NCBI GenBank assembly: GCA_028583405.1
Contig: CM053256.1
Span: 19,641,534-19,705,533, forward strand
From: Pogonophryne albipinna
Taxonomy: Eukaryota > Chordata > Actinopteri > Perciformes > Artedidraconidae
Length of the DNA: 64,000 bases
Direction of reading: 5' to 3'
A program made the position numbers and the translations under genes. Below, piece by piece: positions 34,542 through 50,227 of this stretch (positions are counted from its first letter, which is position 1; each line of letters starts with the position of its first letter). Under the pieces are notes generated by a model. The model made no database searches and was not told the origin of the DNA. It saw only the letters and a program-made list of their open reading frames with translations.

Positions 34542-37340
34542 GATCATAAAAAATGCAAGAACATATATTATGCACACATACAGTACATTAGAGGACGTTT
34601 TATCTGTCTGCATATGGAATATAGCGCGTGGGGTATAGGCATAAATTAGGTAACTCATTCCATTTCTTCAGCACTTTTTTGAACAATTGGTCTTTCTCTA
34701 TCACTCCAACATCATACTGCCATATCCACCATAGGTGTTACTCACTACAAATGTATTCATAACATGAATTAAAGCCTCTAAATTTGATTAGATTTTGAAG
34801 TGTCCAAAATGCATAAAATGCACCATTGCAACTAGCTCATCTGGTTGATGAAGGGATATCATAGAGATACTAATGACCTGCCAACTCATAATAATAAGAC
34901 CCATCTAGGAGTGTTTACCTCTTCTGGACCTGCATGAAGCAGACCTGTCAGGCCCTGTTAGCGAAACACAGGCAGGGTATGCCAGGTGCTTCTTTGCAGC
35001 AGCCAATGCATGCTTTTTACATCGCTTGCAGACACGAAGACATACCAAAGTTCACTCAAGAACAATATCTGCTGGCATAATCTTTTAATATATATACCAA
35101 TGCATTTAGCTGCTCTTGTAATGGTAAACTCTATGAACCTGAAGGAAGTGTTCAATGCAAATAAATAATAATTGCAAGGCAAAAAGAACAGTGCTGACCT
35201 TAATTTGAAAATGAGCCAAGTAGATGACATTTTATCTTAATGTGATAATTTTTCATGTACTTCTTTCTGGCCTTTAAAGACAGTAAATCATAACAATGCT
35301 TACCGAGCTTGAAAAGGCACAGAGCCTGTGCGCTTTTTAGAGATCAATATGTCAGAGAGATTGAGTGATACAGGTCAGATGTGTTTATGTGCCAATGAAA
35401 ACAAACCAAGCCTCAGTCCACTTTCCCAAAAGCAGCTCAGAGCTGATATTAGGCTTGTTCTATTTTAGCTTTTTCCGTACTATATTATAAAGTTCAACCC
35501 AATGAACTTTTTGTAACATCCATCGTCTTCAAAGTCCTGTACAGAAGGCTAAAAATAACCAGCACAAGTTGAATCTATAATCATTGTCAAACATCTGTAC
35601 AAAAAGGAAATCAAAACTAAATATGCAGCAAATGATCCCCACAAATACAGACACAAGCTTAGTTATAGTCTACCCTCCATGTCCTATGTCCCATGTATGG
35701 AGCCACTAAGAGGACATGGACACAGAAACATTTATTTTATTTTATTGTGCGCACAAGAAATGTTCAGCACGAAAACAGCTCATGAAAAATCCAACAATTT
35801 ATGTAATAGCGAAGTGTTTGAATGTTAATAAAAAATAAAAATAAATGTTATAACAGCAAGTAAGATTTGAGGCCTTCTACTACTCCTACAAAAAAAGTCT
35901 GGTTTGTCTTTTTTAATAAATATTGCTGCTTGTTATGTTGTGAAACACTGAAAGCTGAGGTAATGTTTTCCACTCGGTCGTACAGCAGAGACAGAGTTTG
36001 GCTCATTCAAGTCAGATCCCCATCTGATCCAACGTCTGCTTTAGATTCAGAGACACTACCTGTGACAGGGTCAGCTCTAAAATATGCATTTACCAAGACA
36101 TGAACCATATTCATACTGTGGATTCAGCCTGTAGAAGGACAATGTATATTAAAGATAAACAAAGAGCCACTAATAGTACATGTCCTTTTCAGGACTTCCA
36201 TGATTGAAGTGTGTAGCACACACACTTATTTCCACTATCGTGTCCTGCTAGCGCCAACACACATAGATTTATAGTAATACATTCCAAATATCTGACATGA
36301 GTTGTGCTGTGGGGAAATAAGAACTGATAGTTTTTAATATAAAACACACATGCAAAACACATTTAAAGAGAAACGGAAATGTTCGTTGGAAATGTGTTCT
36401 GCCATACATCATAAAAGTTGCATGAGTCAACCTTATAGTTATTGTACCCAATACTTAATACCATCAATCCCAATTCTAACACCTCTTATGATGCCACGTA
36501 GACTTGCTTTTTCTTGATGTTTCCGAAGGCACATGATGTGCAAATAAATCACAAATCACAAATCACATCATTGGTGCTGATCACCCACATCTGTGTTCAC
36601 TTGGCTGTCCTCAGTCTGGTTTAGGTGTAAAGGAGCTCAAGTCTCTCACAAACAAAACAACAATAATTTATCTATTTTTTTTGTATTTTTTTTCTTGGCA
36701 AGACACCTCCTTAGCCAAATAAATGATTTAATCTCTGATCTTTTTCCCCATGAAGCGTGTCACACTTAAATAACTTGACATGGGTATATATGCATGTGCA
36801 AACCCAAATGCAATATGTAGCTCAAACCAGCCCTGAGACTGTTTCACAGCAGCCCGGATCCGTCTCAACCCTCTGGTTCCCCTTAGTGACAGCAGTAGCC
36901 AGTCTTGTGGTGAGCTGAGGAAAAAACCAAGGACAGAAGCAGGAAAATATGGTGAGATTAAGTGAGACGGAAACTGACCAGACAACGCAGAGAGAAGCTG
37001 CAATCGTCTACAAGTTGGAACATAAAATTAACAAGGGAAGTTTAGAAGTTACGGATGGATTGTAAACAAAGTGAAGCCTGTGCATATATCAACCATATAC
37101 AAGCTTAAGCTTAATGGTACACGGCATAAACCACTGTAACAAAAGCTCTTACACTATTCCAGAGAAGAGTTTGTTGCTTCTCGGATCAACCCACAGGAGC
37201 TGAAGAGAAAAAGCCCCTAACAGATTACTTACAGCACACTTCACACTCCAACAAGATAAATAGTTGTTTCCAAATAAATCCTCTCTTCTTTTTCCCCCAT
37301 CACCAGCGATACAAAAAGCCCTGTCTGAGTTATACAAGTA

Positions 37341-37442
37341 GGATAGGATTCGATACGATGTTACAAGATACAATGTGATACAATACGATTCAATACGTTA
37401 CAATTCGATACGATACGATTTGACACAATACGATACAATAAA
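37341..37442. repeat. Degenerate GATACAATAC tandem repeat
   Basis: About ten imperfect units built from GATAC/ACAAT words. Confidence 0.8.
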
Positions 37443-38780
37443 CTATTTTGTCGCCATAAGGAAATTAGTTCTTGACTCAGTCCAGTGTAAGATAGAAATC
37501 ATACATTCTAGATGGAAACGATTTAAAACATTAACACTTGGCTTACGTACATATAAACAGTTTGCACATACATAAGCACACCTACTGACAATGGCGACCT
37601 ATTGCACAACCCAAATGGCCAACTTTTACATCGATAATACATTACATGTGAGTGTTGAGAAGCTTAATGGACAGGAATGAGTTATTGTAGCTGTTCAGCC
37701 CGCTCTTGGGAACAGTGAATCTTCCACTAGAAGGTGAGTTCAAGTTGTTACACAGCGATGCTGTATAGGTGGGTGCTTCAAGTGTGACCTCTCGTATAAA
37801 TCCATGGGTCAGTGCTCTCTGCAGAGATAAGACAGGAATCAATGTGGCAGAATTTGAAAACTGTAAATTCCTTATGCTCGATAAATAATGTAAATGATCA
37901 AAAACCTGTCATTACTGTCGGTTAACTGGACGCTAAAATGCAACGCTTTTATTGCCAGCACATGTGCTGGATCTGATTCCTTGCTAAAGAGGGTGTCAAG
38001 AAGAATTACAGCACAGTAGTCCATTACCTCGTAGCTTCAAAGCTTTTGCTGTATAATAATTGGCAGAGTGTAGATTTTAGAGTGTATTTCATGGCAATTA
38101 CTGAATGTATTTCAGAAAGCCAACTTTATGTATTTTCCAGATGGTTACAGGTGATAATAAGAATTCACAATAATGTTGTTTCTTTCACAGTAGCTGTTTG
38201 CGTGAGATGTATTTGATTGAACTAGGTTTATTATTTGTTTCTTCTTAAAGGTTACTCTTTTTTTAAACGTACTGTTGTTGATCATCTGCATATTTTAGGT
38301 ATTGATTCTTCTGTTAAACCTACTGCTCACCTGTTTAGGATTGTTGAAGGTAAAAGACAAAAAAGTACCTGTAGGACAAATAAACTTCTGTATTGCATTG
38401 AACATACAACCTAACCTAACCTGCTCTTCCACTGCTGTCTACTTCACATTCCCGACCAGCTCCTCTCAGGTTTTTATTCTCAATTTCACACCTCTTCACT
38501 ATACAGGTTGTAAGCATAAACTATAAGTATATACATGTCTATAATATTACGGATGGAACATGTGTAATGTATTTTTTCCGTAGTTTTGGTTTATGAATAG
38601 ATAGATGAATTTTGTGCCAGTTTAATTTCCCAAAAAATATGAATATGACTATTGAAACAAAAAAGGTTAACAGTGGCAATTTATTTGAGCCCCAAATGTT
38701 TAAATAGGCTTGTGAGTTAGGGTTAGTATGGGTATTTAAAAAATCCATTTGTCCGAATCTGCACCATTTTATATATTTAA

Positions 38781-39162
38781 AGGTGGGGTAGGTAATTTTG
38801 GAGAAACCAGCTCGAGTGCGCTAGAATTTGAAAATACACAGCCGGAACAAATCTGCCACTTCCTTACAGAGCCCCTCCTCCAACACACACGAACGCGCAC
38901 ATGACCAATGAGGGCACGAGATAAGTTTGTGCACAGATGGAAGGCTGACAGGCAGGTAGGCCATCTAGTTATTTTAGCCGGGCCGGCTCAGATGATTGGT
39001 CGTGCTTTTTACAGTACTACGGCTTCCACAGATGACATTTTTTAATGGATTTTTTGTCAAAGCACTTCAGATATTCATTGCTATCAGGATGCTAAGAGCA
39101 TTCCATGGAATATAACAAAAAGTGTATCTCGAGCCGGTTTCTCAAACTTACCTACTCCACCT
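38781..39162. mobile_element. 382 bp TTAA-flanked MITE, copy 1
   Basis: AGGTGGGGTAGGTAA and TTACCTACTCCACCT are inverted ends flanked by TTAA (38777-38780 and 39163-39166). Homologous to 50923-51301 in the opposite orientation. Confidence 0.85.
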
Positions 39163-39166
39163 TTAA

Positions 39167-39827
39167 TGTCTATCATAATCACAAAAATCTCAGCACAAAA
39201 AGTGTTTGCTTGCAGATGTTCCACCACCACCAGTTCAGCCTTTTCTTAACTTTCTTTCTAAAGACATCTGCCTTTGTTTGGTGACAACTTAACAGTGGAA
39301 AAATGTGCCTCAGTTCTGGGAACATGGCAGTTGGTGGTGATGCCGTTGTGCAAGAGCATTCAGCTATTAAGAGCCAACCCAACACTGGTGCGTTTGGTTC
39401 TGCTTGCAGCCTCATAAAAGCAGAGAGCATCTAAAGCTCCCTCTCTGCATTCAAGCCTTAATTCATTCCTTATAATGTAACATTTCCCCCCCCCCCCACC
39501 CCCCACCCCGAGCCCCACCACCACCACCTTGGGGAGTGCTGGCAGCAAATGACACGGCACCTCCTACATGGCATGTCTGTTTTTTATTACAGGTTAAACT
39601 TTTACTCTTCATTTTTCCTTCTGAGCTTTCATTACACAAATGGTTCTTTTTTAGAAATAAGTATATGATGATAAATTACCATTGGAGGCACACAGTGTTA
39701 CACTGCAGGCATATGCACCTTTGATGAGGAGTGGAGGGAGGGAGGGAGGGAGGGATGAGAGGTATGGGGCTGTTGAGGTGGAAGAGGGATGAAGTCTTAA
39801 TTTTCTTCCTTAAAAAGTAAAGGTTCC
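39167..39827. other. Non-coding stretch with C-run and GGGA repeat
   Basis: Contains a poly-C run near 39486-39499 and (GGGA)n at about 39735-39758. No gene seen. Confidence 0.5.
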
Positions 39828-39835
39828 CTCAAGAC

Positions 39836-40753
39836 TAGTGCTGCGTACCTGGACTCACATTCAGGTTCAGGTCCGGACTCAAGTCCAGAGGTTCAGGTTC
39901 TTATAAGTCCGGACCTGAACCCATGGCTTGTGTCAAGTTGTGAGTAACTAAAGTGAACTTATTGTGAGCTAATTATCAATTGAAAATAAACTCATAATCA
40001 ACACAAATTCAAACTTGTCAGGTTAATTGTGCTCCCTTCCAACTTGTGTCTACATTTCAAGTACAAATGTAAAAAAAACACTTTTTGCCACTTAGTCTAC
40101 AAATGACTTATGACAGCAACTACAGTGAACTACTACAAAGTTTAAACATTTATTTCATTTACCAAACTAAAGTAACCAAACAGTCCCTGAGCTGACTGAG
40201 CCTAAATCCCTAAAACTTTGAGTGTAGAGTAGACTATACGCATTACACTGTTACACACCTACTATACAGTATACACTGTAGTGACTGTACAGTCAGAGTG
40301 TACTGTACTGTCTGTACACCATGTCTTTTCTACAACTCTACATGTGTACATTATACTACATACTACATACATAGTGATGTACATACATACATACAATTTT
40401 GCAATATGGCGACCAGCAGCCCACACTGTCCACTATGTCTAAGCTAATCACATCGCTAGCTTCCCTTGACGTCACACAGATCTCGCGAGCAGTTGCGATA
40501 TTTTGTGAGACTTCGTGAGTTCAGTAATGGCCGCCATATCAGAAGCCGACACGATGTTTTTCGTCTTTTCTCAGCGCAAATTTCTCGATCTATGGAAGGT
40601 TTTAGATGGTTTAGAACAAAAAGGAGAATATACGTAAGTGCTAGTTTTTTTGCGAATCCAAGTACCGGTTCCCGACGTTCCAGTTTTAACCGGACTTGAA
40701 CCAAAACCTTTTACAAGTCCAGTACCGGTTCGGCGTACCGGTACGCAGCACTA
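39836..40753. mobile_element. 918 bp hAT-like element, TAGTGCTGCGTACC ends
   Basis: Perfect 14-bp terminal inverted repeats TAGTGCTGCGTACC / GGTACGCAGCACTA, with a perfect 8-bp duplication CTCAAGAC (39828-39835 and 40754-40761). No transposase. Both ends are rich in GGTTC/GGACTTG words. The interior includes a short CATACATA run near 40380. Confidence 0.9.
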
Positions 40754-40920
40754 CTCAAGACCATTTCAATTATTAATCGAAAGGTAAATTGGTGTTTTTC
40801 AGATAAACTTCAAATATCTGATAACTTGAAAGACAAGAAAGAGCATGGCTCCCATCATCATTAAAATACATGTTGCCTCATCAAAGTACCAACCTTTCAG
40901 AAAGCCTTTGTGATGGCCGC

Positions 40921-41031
40921 TCAGATCATGGTATAGCCGCCTTTAAAACAGATGCAGCCGGCCCCCAGTGTGGTGTAGACGATGCTGGGAAACACCACCA
41001 GTGGAAACACCCACCAACACCTGCCACTCAT
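40921..41031 (-). other. Short ORF with a hydrophobic segment, unrecognised
   Basis: A 36-codon minus-strand frame from an ATG at 41029-41031 to a TGA at 40921-40923. The product has a membrane-like stretch (WWVFPLVVFPSIVYTTLGAG, the middle of the peptide) followed by CICFKGG. It looks more coding-like than surrounding sequence in residue composition. However, there is no similarity I recognise, no clear splice context and no neighbouring exon. It may be a micropeptide, a terminal exon or chance. Confidence 0.2.
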
Positions 41032-41039
41032 GCTCACCG

Positions 41040-42529
41040 TGGCTGCAGGTTGGCAAGCCTCCAGTCATCCTTACGTTACAACAACTCTGTCTGGAAAGTT
41101 CTGATGAGGTGCTAAGTGTCTCGTAAATGGTGAGATAAAACCCCTTAAATCAGGACATGACTCCTTCCATACTTTAAAACTTTTTTTTCATCATTTGCCA
41201 GGGAATGTGACAAATTCTGACTGATGGCCCAGATGGTCATTAGACCCGGTTAAATCTATTATAAGGAGTTTTTAACTAGTAAAGAAACCTTCTCAATGTA
41301 ATATTAATGCCTCTACATGACCTGCATACTGCATGCAATTGGCACCATCAGCGACAGATTGGCTATTTTATTTTTTAACTGATATTCTATCATTATTGCT
41401 AATGAACAATGTTCTTTCTAAATGGGTATATAATATGTATTATTTATCAATTAAATAAGTTGCAAGATGTGGTGTTAGATCAATATATACATTTAAGTCG
41501 GAGGTTAAAACAGAGCTAGCTAACGCTTTGGCTAACGGTAGTTTCATGTAGCTAACAGCTAGCAGGATGTATCAAGCAAAGCATACAGCACACAAATAAA
41601 CAAGTTGGTGGTGCTAAATGGAAATGGAGTTGGAAAAAACATTATCTACTACCAAAAACAAGTAATTCATATTAAATTCCCTGTAGTTGCTTTAATTTTA
41701 TATTTCTTAAAGCAACAAAATTAACTGGCAAGTTACTACAGAAACTCTTGGAAAAATTAAGTTCTGCCTCTCGATGGGTTGGTAAATAAAAAGTATCTAA
41801 TAGATAGACTTTGTTCAACTGCATCATTAGAATGGTCCACCAAGTTAAACTTTGTTGTTCGCACTACTGGATCCAGTACTTATAGTACTGTATAATGGAA
41901 TTGAACAGCTAAATGGAAAGAATTTATAGAGAGACTTCATAAACACACACATGCACGCAAACACACACAACGAAATTGTTGAAGTTTACAGCTAAATATA
42001 TATATTTTTTATCACATGATCGCTCCAAGAACCTGTCACAATGACATGCTTTCATCTGAACACCCGTCACTCGTCTTTGAACCTTTATGATATCTCTCTC
42101 AACGTCCTGCAGGGTGTTTACAAAATGAAGAGCCTGAATTTTATCGAGCATTTATAGCCATGGGAACATCAGACTGGTGCCTTGCCTGCCATGATTGTGA
42201 AATAGAAAAGATTAAGAGGAATATTCAAAGCAGATATCAAAACAAAGGCTAATATCAATGTTTCGTTTGGGCCATGAATACAAGAGAATCCAAGAATACA
42301 TTGCAAGAATAAAGAAATGGACCATGTAATGTAAAAACTGCTTTAACTGTAACGAAGTGGCATGACAAAAAAAAAAGAACGAATAATCGTGAAAGACCAT
42401 ATTTGAGCCATGTGCACAAGTTTTTGTTTCTATAAATCTGCTTTGCATGTGGAAAAATCCTGAGCCACAAAGAATGACCATGTGACACTTTGATTTAAAT
42501 CAAATCCAAATAAAACAGAGTGATGGATT
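41040..42529. other. Non-coding stretch
   Basis: AT-rich, with no recognisable genes or repeat ends. Confidence 0.45.
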
Positions 42530-42532
42530 TTA

Positions 42533-43158
42533 GGCCCCAGCCACACGAAGACGAAAACAAACCGAGGTCGATATCAAAAAAGTCTTCCGTCCACAGGGAA
42601 TCGGCACAAGAAACGTGTCCGTCCACACGAGACCGCTCGACCCGCTGGAGACGCTGTAGTAGGCCTACATATGCCGGGCCTGTAAGTGGCGCTGTACTTC
42701 CGCCACAAAATACACCAAAAGCAGCGAATAAGACCCCTGAGCATGGTTGCCATAGTTGCCTGGTTGCACTTCTGGTTATTATCCGCGTGGATTTAGCAGA
42801 ACAAAATGTTAGCAACATGTAGTTCTTGAAGTTCTCCATGTCCACTTGTTGCTGATGGTTGTGGTAGAGGAGCTGTAGATTTTGCACTAACATCTTTAGC
42901 ATGGTCAGTAGCGTCTGGAGCACGAACGCAACCCTGTGATGCGCCATTGTTGTTGTTGTTGGTGAAACGCATCAGCAATGAGGCGGGGGTGAGCAGTGGC
43001 GGGGCTATGATCGTTTAGGGCGTACACACTGTGCCACAAGCGTTACGTTACCAAACCTTCCCACTTTGGGATGCGTTACGGCCTCATGATAACGAACCGT
43101 CCATACGATAAAGAACTATAGCGGATAACACCCGTTTCGTCTCCGTGTGGACGGGGCC
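42533..43158. mobile_element. 626 bp Harbinger-like MITE
   Basis: Ends GGCCCCAGCCACACGAAGACG and, inverted, CGTCTCCGTGTGGACGGGGCC, flanked by TTA on both sides (42530-42532 and 43159-43161). A 3-bp TTA/TAA duplication and GGCC-type ends are typical of PIF/Harbinger. The interior shares the CGCTGTAGTA..ATATGCC and AGCATGGTTGCCAT segments with 10250-10380 and 5095-5190. The longest ORF (minus strand, 42495-42947) is unrecognised. Confidence 0.8.
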
Positions 43159-43385
43159 TTAGACTACCGGGGCTGGTTGCTGTTTTATGGCAAATGCTGA
43201 ATCATTGAATGAGTCTGGCAGGTGGGAGGTAAAATGCATCAGAGGGGGAGGATAACAAGAAGAGTGCAGATTTCAATGGGGGCAGCTGGAAGGAAAATTA
43301 GCAAGCTAAGAGAGAGATGTCCTGGAAAACCCCCATGTTACGTTGTACAGATAGTCCTCCTGCACACACACCCACACACCCCCCC

Positions 43386-43487
<102 letters not shown>

Positions 43488-43489
43488 CC

Positions 43490-44828
43490 TAGGTGCAGAC
43501 ACCTACACACACTCACATGCTTCTGCATGCACACGCAGAAACCTACACAAACACATTTTATTTATTTAGATTCTTAAAACCTCAAAATGTTCAACAAAAG
43601 CTGTGCGAGAATGACATTTAAAATAACAACAGCAACAAACTTTTCAACATGCAATATCCACACAGAAGAAGTAAACAGATTAAACCAATTTCCCACCAGC
43701 CTCATGTTACACGCTACACATTGTAACATGCCGTCTTTTGTACATTTACTTAAGCTCGCTTTTCACTTTTCAGGTAGTGGAGTAAGGTTTGCAGTTATTC
43801 CCTGTCTTCTCCACCCTCATCCACAAAGTGTGTAGAACCAGATTCTAAAGAAAAGCTAAAACAAACACATGCATTTTATGTGCACTGGATTTCCCAGCAA
43901 CCGGGCAGCGCAAGAAACATGCCCTGAGCTACCAGCAGGGTCTTCTGCGGTCTGCAAATTGTTTATGGTGTTATGGCAGGAAAAGGTAGCATAGCAACAT
44001 TGTTTAAAAACAGTACCAGAAGAAGAAGTACTAAAATAAACAGCATTTCTTGTGGTTCGCTTGAGAATGCTGTGTTTTTGTGTTAATCTGCCCGTAACAG
44101 TTAATTGTAACAACTATTTAAAATGCCTCCAGAATCCTTGCCCTCCTGCCCTAAACACATTTGACTAAATACTACAGTTGGATTTTTATATTTAAACTTT
44201 AAAGACGATTAGTTTCCCATTATACATCTGTTTACAAAGACAACTTAAGAGACATTTTAACAGCATTATAATGTAGTATTCCTTGCTGCGATGCAATATA
44301 AAACAAGGTTGTTACAGCTCCAGGCAGCTCTGACTGCTACATGGATGAAAGTCAGTGTTGGTCCTGGCCTCTGCCAAGCCAAAAAGCTGTAACAACAAGA
44401 ACAAGCACTAACTCAAATCTACAAGGTTTATTTGGTTTGAGTTCCACACTGTCAGGTACTGGCTAGGTCGTTTCTGGCCTAACAGGCATAGAGGAAAATG
44501 AACTTAGAAAAGTTCTTCATCCAAGTGCTTTTATATGCACTGGTTTATCAGAGCAGAAAGGCTGAATGGAAAAAAAATAGGTATGATAGAGTTTTCCTAA
44601 TACTGAAGACAAGTTTTTATATATCGATACAACCCAAATTGTTCAATGTTCAATGTTGTTATTGTGAAGTTGAACTATATGTGCATGCATTCCTTGATGT
44701 AAATCGTCTCTGTTGTCAGAAATGTGCTTTCTCTCTAATAGTTGTATTTCTTTAACCACCAGCTCTTAAGAAAATAACACGCTCTTTCTTGTTTGTTTAA
44801 TCTGTCATCACAAAAACAAGTGTTGTTC
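43490..44828. other. Non-coding stretch
   Basis: No gene or mobile-element end recognised. Confidence 0.45.
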
Positions 44829-44992
44829 TAACGGTACGTCCACACAGCAGCTTTTAAAAAATCTTGAAAATCTTGGAGCTGGGCGTGTCTGAAAGCTGGG
44901 GGATTTTTTGCGAGCAACGCGACCAACAACCAATCACATGAATCTCCCGCCCCCGACATACAAAGCAAAAAACCCCGGGGATTTTATGCGAG

Positions 44993-45030
<38 letters not shown>

Positions 45031-45467
45031 TCCCCAAACAGGCGAAAACCTACCAGTTTCACCCACTGTCTCTGCCACCTCCCTCCATGCCTGGTTCCTC
45101 CGGTTTGTATCCCGTTAATAGTTCTGGTCGTACAGAACCGGGTGATTTGCTACCGTAATTTCTCGTTTGGAATATGAGGAAATGAACTCCGGTCTGGTTC
45201 TCCCAGCATACACGTGGTTTGATTGGTTAGCGCTTGTACTGTCGGATTTGCATAAACGGGATTTGATTGGCTGATGCTTCCAGCTCAGCTTCAAAAGTTG
45301 AACATTGCTCAACTTTTGAATCCTGAAAATTCTAGAAATCTTCGCTTCGCTCCCCCACAATGCAGTTCGGTGAAAAGCGAGGCAGAGTGACGTCATCCCC
45401 ATTCAAAGTCAATGGGCAGAGAAGCGTTGGAAGATTTGTTTAAAGCTGCTGTGTGGACGTACCGTTT
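44829..45467. mobile_element. ~640 bp MITE with ACGGTACGTCCACACAGCAG ends
   Basis: The left ACGGTACGTCCACACAGCAG is the reverse complement of the right end at 45447-45466. Further inverted similarity continues into AAATCTT. The target duplication is unclear. It contains a TA array (44994-45029). Confidence 0.75.
44994..45029. repeat. (TA)n microsatellite
   Basis: About 18 TA units inside the MITE. Confidence 0.95.
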
Positions 45468-48006
<2,539 letters not shown>

Positions 48007-48142
48007 GCCTAGCATTACTATACTTGTGGGGACCTAAATCTGTTTACACAGTCACGTGTGGGGACTCGCCTACCATATGGGGACAAATTGGAGGTCCCCA
48101 TGAGGGGAATCATTACTTTTAGGGTGAAGACTTGATTAGGTA

Positions 48143-48285
<143 letters not shown>

Positions 48286-48826
48286 AAACACCTGAATACC
48301 ATCTGTGCACAAGTCTCTCTGGACTTCACACACCACCGCCTCCTAAAAACACACACACAGTCTTAACAAAAGATACAATCTCCCTGTGCCAGACTCCATC
48401 AGGTGCCACACATGTGTTTCAGGTCAAGAATCACATCTTGATAAATGCTAGATACACCTCTTCCTCTGACTGCAAGTCTTTCGTGTTTTGTGCATGTGAT
48501 GTCAACTTCTGCTAGTTGTTAAAGGTATAAACTGTTGTACAACCTCTTTTCAGTTTCATGCAGAGAGTTAGTTGAGAAGATGGATACAGCTTTTACAAAG
48601 CTACAGCTAGTTGCTGGTTAGCTTAGCATTAAAGACTGCAAACAGCCTGGCTCTTTGCGAAGGTCACAAAATCCTCCTACACTCACTCAATGTGCATGTT
48701 ATGGCAAATTGCGGATGAAGTGTAAAAATTGTAGTTTTTGTACGTCCCTGTTGCCCTGTTAGTCTTTGTTATGCTAAGTTATGTACGCTAATTGGCTGTT
48801 GCCTTGTTTCATATCAAGCATACAGA

Positions 48827-49985
48827 CCAGTGTTGTAGTCAAGTCACCAATTCACAAGTCCAAGTCACTCTCGAATCACCACTCTTCGAGTCCGAGTCCA
48901 AGTCCGAGTCACCAAGGGAGAGTCTTAGTCGAGTCACCAAGGGAGAGTCGTAGTCGAGTCCGAGTCACCAAGGGAGAGTCGTAGTCGAGTCCGAGTCCAA
49001 GTCCGAGTCACCCAAGGAGTGTCCGAGTCGAGTCCGAGTCATCATTATCTGTGTTTGAGTCCGAATCCAAGTCCGAGTCACCCAAGAAGAGTCCAAGTCA
49101 AGTCCGAGTCACAAGTCTTCATGTATTAATCTTCGTGGATATATGTGTTGAAATGCAGCTGCTCCTCTACATTGCTTTTATCCTGTCATGTTATACTAAT
49201 CTGACTATTGAACTGCTGTGAAGCCAGTTTGGCTACAATTCTTATAATAGGTGCTATACAAATATAAAGCTTATTACTAATATTATTATTATTATTATTA
49301 TTATATATAAATAAACTATATTTAAAATGAGTTACCTTTTAGAGAAGTGATTACATTTGTATGCCAATATTTTCCTATGGTAAAGTTTTCCTTTTGCACT
49401 TTTATTTTGATAGTAATAAGATCAGGACTCTTATTTTGAAGGAACTTTTACCGGTTAAATCGGTTTACTGATAAAGATTTAGCCCCAGAAAGCACATGGC
49501 TACTTAGCATGCAAAAATGACGTCATTCTGCATGTTAAGTAGCCATGTGCTTTCGTGTTATGGCTGAATCTTTATTTATTGATTAGATCACGTTACTCTG
49601 ATGATAGTGTTCAAGACAGCCTATATGTCTGAACTCGATCCTTAGAGTAATGTGTTACGGAGCCTTCTCTTCAATATTGTTTCCACATAACGAGCATTTT
49701 GCGCTGCTCTTTTCCAATGTGGAAGCAGAATATGTGAAAGCATACAGCAGATGCGGGGTGTGTCTCTAGACATCTTTAGACTGGAATAGCGGGCCCAGTA
49801 CGTGAACTCGCCTCGCAGGTGCACACGCCAGGATAGAGGACATCAGACTCCAGAGAAAATTTGCTCGAGTCCGAGTCCAAGTCGGAGCGTCAATGTACGA
49901 GTCCGAGTCATTGTGGGGGGGGAAATTCACGAGTCCGAGCCCGAGTCCAAGTCAGCGTACGCGATAATTCACGAGTTGGAGTCGG
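48827..49985 (+). repeat. GAGTCC-rich minisatellite-bearing repeat
   Basis: Begins CAGTGTTGTAGTCAAGTC (hAT-like end). It then has many variants of GAGTCCGAGTCCAAGTC with ACCAAGGGAGAGTC spacers (48870-49130) and another block at 49863-49985 in the same orientation. A right terminal inverted repeat was not found. Between the blocks are a LINE-tail-like segment ending in a TTA microsatellite (49281-49304) and a hairpin at 49477-49570. Confidence 0.6.
49477..49570. repeat. ~45-bp-arm palindrome centred on TGACGTCA
   Basis: The arm AAAGCACATGGCTACTTA, then GCATGCA, is mirrored after the TGACGTCA centre (49518-49525) as TGCATG, then TAAGTAGCCATGTGCTTT. The outer parts (AGCC...GGCT, then AAAGATT/AATCTTT) also pair. 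Confidence 0.85.
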
Positions 49986-50227
49986 ACAGCGTAATTTTCT
50001 CTGGTCCCCTCCCCAATCTGATAAATGACGACATGTATAGCCGCATGTCATCATTTCAGCGCTGGTTGTCTCGGTGGTGCCCAGCAAATAATGTGGGCTT
50101 CGTAAATAATTGGACAGCCTTCTGGGGAAAACCTGGTCTGATTAAGAGAGACGGCATTCATCCTACTTTGGAAGGTGCAAATCTCATTTCAGCAAACATT
50201 TCAGGGCTTTGTGGACTTAATCCATGA
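49986..50227 (+). pseudogene. L2 upstream ORF, SGNH hydrolase-like C-terminal part
   Basis: Translation includes FSGPLPNL, WLSRWC, FVNNWTAFW and RDGIHPTLEGA. The D-x-x-H-P-style block near the end and the SGPLP and N-W segments match the esterase-like (SGNH) domain encoded before the endonuclease in many fish L2/CR1 elements. In those elements it may aid membrane or nucleoprotein association. Only the carboxy-terminal half is present; the amino-terminal part is replaced by the GAGTCC-rich repeat. Confidence 0.65.

Noticed and set aside
36728..37003. Possible host exon on the minus strand preceded by a pyrimidine tract and CAG
   Set aside because: The peptide is unrecognised, no donor or neighbouring exon could be paired, and such acceptor-like sites are common by chance.
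42495..42947. 150-codon minus-strand ORF
   Set aside because: Lies almost wholly inside the Harbinger-like MITE and shows no transposase or nuclease motif that I can recognise.
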